This document shows positions 55,745 through 64,000 of a stretch of DNA of 64,000 bases, piece after piece. Under the pieces are notes generated by a model that was not told where the DNA came from, searched no databases, and saw only the letters and a program-made list of their open reading frames with translations. Made by a program: the position numbers and the translations under genes. The first letter of the stretch is position 1. Each line of letters begins with the position of its first letter. The stretch is from Posidonia oceanica. Its lineage: Eukaryota > Streptophyta > Magnoliopsida > Alismatales > Posidoniaceae. Where the stretch lies: contig JAZBRS010000044.1 of NCBI GenBank assembly GCA_037176725.1, positions 3,100,001-3,164,000 of the forward strand. The letters are read 5' to 3'.

Positions 55745-56560
55745 GATAGTTTACGGTCCTATCTACCAGGAGTGATAGTTTACGGACCTATCAACCGGAA
55801 GCGATAGTTTACGCTCCTATCAACCGGAAAGAGCATTTGCGAGTGATAGTTACTAGATATCAGCCGTATAACATGATTGGCGCAGTGATAGTTTACGGTC
55901 CTATCAACCGGAAGCGATAGTTTACGGACCTATCAACCGGGAGTGATAGTTTACGGGCCTATCAATCGGGAGCGATAGTTTACGGTCCTATCAACCGGAA
56001 GCACAATCCATGAGTGATAGTTACTGGATATCAGCCGTATAACGCAAATGCCAGAGAATGATAGTTTACGGTCCTATCAACCGAAAGCGATAGTTTACGG
56101 GCCTATCAACCGGGAGCGATAGTTTACGGGCCTATCAACCGGGAGTGATAGTTTACGGTCCTATCAACCGGAAAGGGCATTTGCGAGTGATAGTTACTAG
56201 ATATCAGCCGTATAACATGATTGGCGCAGCGATAGTTTACGGACCTATCAACCGGGAGCGATAGTTTACGGACCTATCAACCGGGAGCGATAGTTTACGG
56301 TCCTATCAACCGGAAAATGCAATTGCAAGGGACAGTTACTGGATGTCAGCCGTATAATGTAATTGCAAGTGATAGTTTCGGATATCAGCCAAGGATGAGT
56401 TTTGGATCATCAGGCAGAGAATGATAGTTTACGGCCCTATCAACCGGAAAGTGCAATTATGAGGGACAGTTACTGGATGTCAGCCGTATAACACAACTGC
56501 GAGCTGGATAAGACATCAGCCCAAGATGATAGTTTACGGTCCTATCAACCGGAAAGAGTA
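55745..56560 (-). repeat. Tandem array of 'gatagtttacggtcctatca' units (about 29 bp)
   Basis: About twenty units of 'gatagtttacggtcctatca' plus 'accggaagc', broken by a longer block with 'gttac(t)ggatatcagccg' and 'tataac'. The same elements occur, reversed, in element A at 1690-2860, but there another sub-unit dominates. Confidence 0.88.
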
Positions 56561-56790
56561 GAGATTGATTGATTGATTGATGATGATTGATTGATGATTG
56601 ATATTGATAAGAAAAAGAGGATTGATTGATATTGGTAAGAAGAAGAGTGATTGATTGATATTGATAAGAAAAATAAGATTAATTGATATTGATAAGAAAA
56701 AGAGTGATTGATTGATATTGATAAGAAAAAGAGGATTGATTGATATTGATAAGAAAAAGAGAGTAATTGGTTGAAATTGATAAAAAAGAG
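56561..56790 (-). repeat. Simple-sequence and about 30-bp repeats (GATTGATT type)
   Basis: Runs of gattgattgat and six copies of 'attgatattgataagaaaaa'. No counterpart of this size is seen in element A. Confidence 0.85.
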
Positions 56791-57455
56791 AGTGATAAGA
56801 TATCGGACTTATCGGCCGGCAAAGGAAAAGGGGTGATAAGATATCGGACTTATCGGCCGGCAAAGAGGGGATAAAGGAGTGATAAGATATCGGACTTATC
56901 GGCCGGCAAAGGGAAAGAGATGATAAGATATCGGACTTATCGACCGGCAAATGAATGAAAGAATAGAATGATAAGATATTGGACTTATCGACCGACAAAG
57001 AGGGGATGAAGGAGTGATAAGATATCGGACTTATCGGCCGGCAAAGGGAGAGAGATGATAAGATATCGGACTTATCGACCGGCAAATGAATAAAAGAATA
57101 GAATGATAAGATATCGGACTTATCGGCCGGCAAAGAGGGGATGAAGGAAGTGATAAGATATCAGACTTATCGGCCGGCAAAGGGAGAGAGATGATAAGAT
57201 ATTGGACTTATCAACCGGCAAATGAATAAAAGAATAGAATGATAAGATATCGGACTTATCGGCCGGCAAAGAGGGGATGAAGGAGTGATAAGATATCGGA
57301 CTTATCGGCCGGCAAAGGGAAAGAGATGATAAGATATCGGACTTATCGGCCGGCAAATGAATAAAAGAATAGAATGATAAGATATCAGACTTATCAGCCA
57401 GCAAAGTGGAGATGAAGGAATGATAAGATATCGGACTTATCGGTCGGCAAAGGGA
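56790..57455 (-). repeat. Tandem array of 'gataagatatcggacttatc' units
   Basis: About fifteen units, each holding GATAAGATATCGGACTTATC then GGCCGGCAAA and a variable purine-rich linker. GATAAG and CTTATC are complementary, so each unit can form a hairpin. Element A has only two such units (about 1190 and 1261). Confidence 0.88.
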
Positions 57456-57934
57456 TGGGTTTCGCGAGAGCGAATCATCTCATGATACCAGGAATACCAT
57501 GAGGGAAAGAGAGGGAGAATGATACCAAGGGGAGATCAAAAGCAGAGGATGAAGACAAAACTGTCGTGTTTGCCAGACAAGTAGTTTGGGATACTAGCCC
57601 AAAGGATGATGACAGGTTGACAGACCTATCGTCGAGCAGTTAGGGGTGCCAGCCCGTTGAAGAAGATCTAGATGATGGTGCCCGGTAGCTTGTTCGCTCA
57701 GACGTCATGGGTCAGCGGTTGGGTTGACTGATGTGGACTTTTCCGTGGCGTTTGGCAGCAAGTCTGGCCAAGGGCCTTGCAGATGTGATTGATATGATGA
57801 TGTATGCACTTGAAGCAGATTTGAAATGCAAACAGGTGGCTTAGAATGCCTTTGTATTGATTGAATTTGATTACATGCCTGTGACAGGCCAAAAGTTTAT
57901 AGTAGAAAGATAAGCAGACAGTTACATGGATGCT
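57456..57934 (-). other. Spacer downstream of the PMD ORF of element C
   Basis: No credible gene. Matches parts of 734-1186 in element A (for example the 'gacaagtagtttggg' block, reversed). Confidence 0.5.
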
Positions 57935-59185
57935 CTAGTCGGTCCTGGCTTTCTTCGCCTTTCTGGAGTCAGGGAACTGAGGAGTGCCAGGAGGTATCTC
58001 ACTGATAGGCCAGAAAGCTTGTACCTCCGTCAGATATTCGGGAGTGCATCTCAAGCCTTGTGCAGATGCCAGGTCAGTAAACCGCACTCCATGCTACTTG
58101 AGATCGGCCAGTTTTGCAGTAGCAGATGCTGTCCCGTAAGGATATGCTTGAAGTAGCTTCAGGGCTGTGCTGTCTATGAATGCGCCCTGCTGGAGTCCGA
58201 ACTGCCGCATGACCTGGATAGGGTAGTACTCCATGCCCCTAGTGAATCCAGGTAGCACCACGAGTCGCGCGTCGCGGGTATTGAAGAAGATAGCGAAGGG
58301 CTCAGCCGCAGACGGGATGATGCACCAGGTGACGGTGTCATCCGTCAGCTCAGATAACTTCTTGTATTCTTCGGAGACCTTCTTGATTGTCATGGCATGG
58401 CCGCTGTTGCAGTATGTTTCAATAATGTGGCCCCAGAGGCGCAGCAAGTCCAATTCAAGATGTACAGCCAGCCAGATTTGTACTAGCACTCCGCAGCCGT
58501 GGAAGTGGCGGCAGCGGTGGGAGATGTGGTCCAGTCTGTAGTAAGTTTCAACCAAGACAACTGGTGCTAGGTCGATCTGCCTAGTCACCACAGCAAGTGC
58601 GATTTCAGTAATTTCTATCGCGATTGTCATCCGACCATGAGTAAAGATCAGCTCTCCCAGAAATCGAGTGACAAATCCCCGAAGCCACAATTCATCTCCG
58701 AGTTCAGCACGCTTGTCTATGAATTCATCAAAGTAGTGCAAGCGTAGCATGGGCGCGGGGCCACTGGTGCAGATCAGTCTTTGCTGGCACCGATCAGTAA
58801 ATAGCCCAGATAGCTAGTAGAGGACCGCTATGTATTTGTCACGCCTCATGAAAATGGACGGTCCCATCAGCCGGGAGAAGCCACAGATGCAGCGCACCTC
58901 CTCTAGAGTAGGTGTCAGTTCAGTTCCTCCGAAGCGGAAGACATGATGCGCCGGCTTCCAGAATCTTGCAGCAGCACAGAGCAGATGACGGCTCACTTTG
59001 ACATCAGCCGCTTTCAGTAGCTTGGTAGGTATGCTCCAGAGGCGCAGCTTCTTGCAATTTTCCAGAGTAAGCTTGCCAATCTAGCCCCGCAGGGCTTCAG
59101 AACAGTGCACTGGGGTTTCGAGAGTCGGATATCGCATGGCGCAGGCTGCAGGGAGACAGGCAGATGCTGCAGAGCTTGAAGGTAC
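57935..59185 (-). pseudogene. Plant mobile domain (PMD) protein of element C
   Basis: It follows integrase on the same strand. The main open piece (58750-58094) covers the C-half: ELWLRGFVTRFLGEL at its start, WCIIPSAAEPFAIFF in the middle and VMRQFGLQQGAF near 58190. After an in-frame TAG (58094-58096) the frame continues to KKARTD and a stop at 57935. The N-half (RFWKPAHHVFRFGG then TLEEVRCICGF, 58996-58814) is separated by a stop near 58812. The first about 60 codons after the likely splice acceptor (CAG at 59188-59186) need a frame change. About 400 residues if whole, matching the PMD ORFs of A and F. Function unknown; PMD-family membership is clear from the motif order. Confidence 0.75.
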
Positions 59186-60639
59186 CTGTTATCAATATTG
59201 CAGATAATCAGATCATATAGGCATATAATCTTTAACAGGAAGTAGAATCTGAAGCTGATAAAGCAGTTCAATATGTATTCAGCAGTTAATAACAGGGCAG
59301 TGCAGTTAAGCAATCATAAGTAGGAAAGATCTGTAGCAGTCTTGCTGACATGGGGCGAGGGCTTGGCAGGAGATCTGGACCAGCGCAGCTCGAGCGGCGT
59401 CAACGCGTGCTTGGCAAAGAGTACTGTCTCAGAGTCGAAGCGAGTTGCAGAGCGGAATGATTGGAAAGAAGGAAGGGATGATGCGAGATGTAGACATGCA
59501 TGATGCAGGTTAGTGTGCTTAAGAGATAATTAGTATGCTTTTGGTGTCTTCAGTATACGGAGTGCTTTGGTGCCTGCTGCAGAGGAAAGGAGTGATCCCT
59601 GACTCATCGGGCTCTACTTGGACTCTTAGCTTGCTAGTGGCACTCCGGAATGGGTGTTGGCAGTATACAGGTGGTGGTGGGGTGAGGACAGGTTACCTGC
59701 CGAGCTCTCAGGACCTACACCTACTTTTCCTGCTCTCTTTTTTTTTATTTCTCCCTCATGGGTACGCAGTCTTTCTCTGCCCTTAGCCAGGAGATGGTAA
59801 GTGTTTGTTCTTGGAGGGAAGTGATAGACCCTTTTAGGCTTACACCCTTGGGTTTCTTGTAAGGTACAGGGGGATGATGTTGCCTGTATTTTTGGGCTGA
59901 ATCTTGCCCTTTTCTTTTCTTCTTTTTTTTTTCACTTCGCTTGCTTTTTCTCCTTTTTTTTTCGTTTTTGTTCTATCTCTTTTTTGCTTGTTTGATTTCT
60001 TTTTCTCCTTTTTTTTTCACAGGCTTTTGCTATCCCCATTTTGGTGGCAAAAGAAAGGTGTTTGAGTTGTAATGGATGTGGACTTTGGATCTGCTATGTG
60101 ATGGGTAGAAGGAGCAGGGTTAGACTGCACACCCTTATCTCTAGGGCCGACTTCTATCTTCGTCTTCCGTTCCTTGGATGTGCCCAAGCCTAGATGTCTA
60201 TTCTCACTTTTTTTCAACTCACATCCTAGCATTTTTTCTCCCTCAGAGATGTATGTCCTTACGAATTTAGGCAGTTCACCTGTCCTGATTGGTGGTGGCT
60301 CCCTCACTTGCTAAGGCGTCTAAGTAGTGCCGGGTGAGGCAGGGTGGACTCTTCCCAGAGCAGGCAAGCACTTCCGATTTTCATCACCGGGTAGAAGATG
60401 CAGTATGTGACTTGAGAGGATGATGATGATGATTTGAAAAAGATTGATGCATGCTTTGAGAGGATGACGATGATGATTTGAAAAGGATTGATGCATGCGT
60501 AGGATAGAAGAAGTATGAGTGTATGTTCAAGGACAAAAGTAAGAGACAAGATGGCAGATGCAAGAAGGAAAGGAATGCAAGAAGTGAGAATGTAGGTGTG
60601 TAGGAGGGAGAAGAGTATCTGCAACGGGACCGGCTTCGG
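59186..60639 (-). other. Region between integrase and PMD ORF of element C
   Basis: No credible gene. T/C-rich tracts (59890-60030) and the GATGATGATT repeats near 60418-60490 are notable. On the minus strand it ends ATTGATAACAG|GTACC, a good splice acceptor context, and resembles the equivalent region of F. Confidence 0.5.
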
Positions 60640-61700
60640 CTACTGATAGTACTTCTTGAGGTAGCAGAGGTTGACGGGCTCAAACTGCTCGACCTGATCC
60701 ATATCCTCAAGAGTTACGGTGCCGGCCGAAAAGACTTGCTTCACCACAAAGGGGCCGCGCCAGTTAGGTCAGAATTTCCCTCGACCATCAGGCAAGTGAA
60801 TGGCACGTAGAACAAGGTCCCCTATCTGGAAGCCTCTTGGCTGAACTTTTTTCAAGTATGACCTGGCCATTCTCTTCTGATAACAGTGAGCATTATGCAT
60901 AGCTTGCAGCCTGTGCTCATCAATCAGATTCAGTTGGACGCAGCAGTCTTCGACCCATTCTGCTTCATCCAACTCAGCTTCGCGTAGGATCCGCAGTGAG
61001 GGGATCTCTACCTCGATAGGCAGCATCGCCTCCATGCCGTACACCAGAGAGTATGGGGTGGCGCCTGTTGAGGTGCGGACAGATGTCCTATACGCCCAGA
61101 GTGCGTAAGGAAGCTTATCGTGCCAGTCCTTATGAGTTTCCGCCATTTTCTTCAAGATCATGACCAGATTTTTGTTGGCAGACTCCACTGCACCGTTCAT
61201 CTGTGGCCGGTAAGGTGAGGATCTGTGATGTTTGATATTGAAGCTCTGTAGATAGTCTTCGATCCTCTTAGCAATGAAATTTGTGCCATTGTCAGATATA
61301 ATTGCATGCGGAACCCCGTACCGGGCTATGATGTTGTTTCTGATGAACTTTTCTGTAGCCACGGCAGTCACCGTTTTGTAGGAGGTCGCTTCCACCCATT
61401 TAGTGAAGTAATCAATCACTACTAGAATGTAACGATGACCATTAGAAGCTGGAGGGTGAATGGCACCAATGACATCAATCCCCTAGGTGGAGAAGGGCCA
61501 TGGTGACGACATGCTGTGCAGCTCTTGAGGGGGCACCCGAATAAAGCTGCCGTGCACTTGGTAGTTATGGCATCTGCGCACGAATTGGCAGCAGTCAGCC
61601 AGTAGTATCCTTGTAGCATTATTTTCTTGGCCAGGAGGACGCCATTCATGCGCAGGCCGCAGGTCCCTGCATGCACTTGAAGCATCAGCGCATCAGCCTC
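60640..61700 (-). pseudogene. Integrase of element C, nearly complete
   Basis: The catalytic triad appears intact: Asp in GIDVIG (just after the TAG at 61483-61485), Asp in IISDNGTNF (near 61295), and Glu in GAVESANK (near 61185). The C-terminal part has YALWAYRTSVRTSTGATP and ends KKYYQ with TAG at 60640-60642. The N-terminal zinc-binding part starts near 61690 (VHAGTCG), but a frameshift near 61590 takes the frame out of register. A TGA near 60767-60769 also interrupts the C-terminal part. It would insert the element cDNA; compare the F integrase (39481-40563), where the second Asp is Tyr. Confidence 0.85.
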
Positions 61701-62615
61701 TGATTTGTTCAGGCAGCGCAGGAGCATTTGATTGTATGATCTTCTGTACAACTGTCCCGCGCCTAATACATACTTTGACGCCAGACGCGTCAGAGTTCTC
61801 TTGTCCACTGGTGAGGTACCGGGTGGAAAGCTGCCAGACTCCAAGAAAGCTTTTATGTCTTTGTACCAGGGCTGCTCCTCTGTTGTTGGATCTGCCTCTT
61901 CAATGCTCATACAGTGTGCAGGCTGCTCAATGCGAGTAACAGATACATCCACTGTGCTGTCTTCAGGTATGCTGAGCCAGGACGCCAAGGTAGCTAGTGC
62001 ATCTGCATATGCGTTCCTTGTTCGGTTCATGTATGTGAAGCGGATGCTTACGAATTGTTCTATCAACTTCAGCAGGTGTTCATGATATGGCAGTAACTTT
62101 GGATCTTTCGTTTTCCACTCGCCATTGACTTGAGAGATCACCAGCATAGCATCGCCGTGCACTAGCAGCTTCTGCACCTCATGCTCGAGGGCGACATTCA
62201 GTCCTAGGATGCATGCCTCGTACTTTGCTTCGTTGTTGGTACACTTGAAGGTTAGCTTCCTGGAGAAGGGAATCATCTGTCCCTGAGGTGTTGTCAGCAC
62301 TGCGCCTATGCCTCGGCCCTTTTTGTTTACGGCGCCATCAAAATATAGCTGCCATTGCTCCTGATCTTCAGGGTCTTTGTCCTCGGAGTCCTCCATCGCA
62401 AACAAAATGTCTTCATCTGGAAACTGTGTCTGGAGTGGCTGATATTCAGGTAGTGGGAGATCAGCAAGATGGTCCGCCATAGCTTGACCCTTCATGGATT
62501 TTTGCGTGACAAAGGTGATGTCGTACTGAGACAGTAGCACCTGCCACTTAGCACATCTACCTACCATTGCCGGCTTTAGAAAGAGAAACTTGATTGGATC
62601 ATGCCGGCATAAGAG
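61701..62615 (-). pseudogene. Archaeal-type RNase H of element C
   Basis: An open frame (62567-61422, continuing into integrase) holds YFDGAVNKKGRGIGAV near 62345, CTNNEAKYEACILGL near 62230, HGDAMLVISQ and YADALATLASWLS near 62000. This is the second RNase H of Tat elements, with its acidic residues present. It precedes integrase without a gap. One TAG (62616-62618) separates it from the upstream RNase H. Confidence 0.8.
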
Positions 62616-63074
62616 CTAAACTGGGTATGCCATCATGTAGTGCCTCAACTTCTGTGCAGCCCAGACGAGGGACAAGCAGGTCTTCTCTATTGTACTGTAC
62701 CTGGCTTCGCATTCATTGAACTTCTTGCTCAGGTAGTAGATGGCGCGCTCCTTTCTACCAGATTCGTCATGTTGGCCCAGGACAGCACCCATGGAATGCT
62801 GCGTGGTAGAAAGGTAGAGAAGCAAGGGTCTCCCTAGAGTGGGGGGAACCAAGACAGGAGGCTTAATCAGTAGCTGCTTTATCTTGGAAAATGCAGCCTG
62901 ACACTCCTCGCTCCAATGAATCTGCGCATTCTTCTTCAAGAGCTTGAATATAGGTTCACAGATGGGCGTAAGCTGTGCAATGAAGCGACTGATATATTGT
63001 AAACGCCCAAGCAGACCTCTGACCTCCGTTTCAGTCCGAGGGGGTGGCATATCCACAATGGCTTTTGCCTTCAT
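62616..63074 (-). pseudogene. RT connection and RNase H part of element C
   Basis: An open frame of 152 codons begins after the stop that ends the reverse transcriptase ORF. It starts in the RT thumb (GLLGRLQYISRFI near 63010) and includes YLSTTQHSMGAVLGQHD and RAIYYLSKKF (near 62740), the usual RNase H element of Ty3/gypsy pol. It ends at TAG 62616-62618, a stop shared in position with element F (38585-38587). Confidence 0.83.
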
Positions 63075-64000
63075 CGGGTCTACCTCAATCCCCCTTTAGC
63101 TAACAATGTAGCCCAGCAGTTTGCCAGATGATACCCCGAATACACACTTGTTGGGGTTCAGGCGTAGCTTGTACTTCCGTAGACGGGTAAAGAGCTTCTT
63201 TAGGCAGGCAAGATGATCTTCAGACTCTTTTGTTTTAGCAATCATGTCGTCTACGTAGACCTCCACTTCTTGGTGCATGAGGTCGTGAAACAGTGCAGTC
63301 ATGGCCCTCTGATAGGTTGCGCCAGCATTCTTCAGTCCGAACGGCATGACTTGGTAGCAGAAGACTCCCCAGGGGGTGATGAATGAAGTCTTTTCGATGT
63401 CTTCTTCTGCCATTTTGATCTGATTGTATCCAGAAAAGCCGTCCATGAAGGAGAGCATCTTGTGGCCCGCTGTATTGTCGACTAGGACGTCAATGTGAGG
63501 CAATGGAAAGTTGTCCTTGGGACTCGCCTTGTTCAGGTCCCTATAGTCGATGCAGATCCGGACGCGGCCATCTTTCTTGGGCACAGGTACAATGTTTGCC
63601 AGCCACTCAGGATAAAGGACGACCTTGAGGAAATTGACTTTGTGCTGTTTCATGATCTCTTCTTTGATCATAAGCAGCCACTGCGGTCGCCATCTTCTCA
63701 GCTTCTGCTTTACTGGCTTGGCATCTGGGTCCAGGGATAGATTGTGCACCACTATCTCTACGTCAAGGCCAACCATATCTTCATAACTCCAGGCGAAGAC
63801 ATCCGCATATTCTTTTAGGAATGCGATGAACTCTGCTCGAGCCTGGGGGGACAGCTGGGTACTGATGCGAACCTCTCTGACTTCTTCAGCTGTGCCGATA
63901 TTGACAACCTTTGTTTCTTCTTCAACATGAAGGTCGGGGCCTTCTAGGTCGTCGTCATAGGGCCGGAACTCGGGCAATGGTTCGTCAGTCTCATCTTCGC
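63075..64000 (-). pseudogene. Reverse transcriptase of element C, cut by window edge
   Basis: An open frame from the window edge down to the stop at 63096-63098 (about 300 codons). Motifs in order: KWRPQW-like RRWRPQW near 63700, VPVPKKDGRVRICIDYRDL near 63590-63540, SFMDGFSGYNQIKMAEED near 63450-63400, MPFGLKNAGATYQRAM near 63345, and the catalytic YVDD at 63246-63257. Every core motif is intact, in contrast to the copy in F. The TAA at the end interrupts the polyprotein just before the thumb. Upstream protease and gag lie right of the window. It would synthesise element cDNA. Confidence 0.88.

Larger units (their letters stand above)
49062..64000 (-). mobile_element. Element C: best preserved Tat/Ogre-type retrotransposon, 3' part, minus strand
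   Basis: Read on the minus strand from 64000: reverse transcriptase, RNase H, archaeal-type RNase H, integrase, PMD ORF, tandem arrays, polypurine tract and a 6.1-kb 3' LTR ending at 49062. It interrupts the 3' LTR of F. The candidate target duplication is CATGG (49057-49061); the right copy and 5' LTR are outside. Only a few stops and one frameshift are seen in pol, so C is younger or less decayed than F. Confidence 0.9.

Overview
This window looks like intergenic DNA from a large, repeat-rich plant genome. I recognise no single-copy host gene, rRNA, tRNA or CRISPR array. Almost everything is nested LTR retrotransposons whose protein order and domains fit the Tat/Ogre branch of plant Ty3/gypsy elements: gag, aspartic protease, reverse transcriptase, RNase H, a second archaeal-type RNase H, integrase, then an extra plant mobile domain (PMD, aminotransferase-like) ORF. 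The species cannot be named from the sequence. All coding regions are decayed, so most calls are pseudogenes.

Layout. (1) 1-8145, + strand: 3' part of element A (end of a PMD ORF, two tandem arrays, polypurine tract, 4.8-kb LTR). (2) 8146-18620: a minus-strand LTR (D) cut into pieces. Element A sits at its left break. A complete 5.56-kb solo LTR (B, 11655-17215) sits inside it, flanked by the 5-bp duplication ATTAG. (3) 18621-29329: 3' portion of an older + strand element E. It holds three spliced PMD genes on the opposite strand (19548-18692, 23567-20377, 25298-24082), then tandem arrays, a polypurine tract and a 1.04-kb LTR. (4) 29330-30097: unassigned sequence. (5) 30098-49061, + strand: element F with a truncated 5' LTR, decayed gag-pro-pol, a sense PMD ORF, tandem arrays and a 3' LTR. 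(6) 49062-64000, minus strand: element C, the best preserved copy, inserted into the 3' LTR of F and running off the right edge.

Inferred order of events: E is older than D, and D is older than both A and B; F is older than C. LTR C is an unbroken relative of D and supplies the uninterrupted sequence that proves the B insertion.

The most interesting part is element E. Each of its three antisense PMD genes has a TATA-like box about 90-100 bp before its ATG and a cluster of ACGT-centred near-palindromes (related to GCGTCCAACGTTGGACGC) upstream. The same motif family lies upstream of the TATA box of LTR E and recurs in both LTRs of F. This suggests, but does not prove, a transposon-borne regulatory circuit in which an element-encoded protein recognises motifs shared by its own genes and by LTRs.
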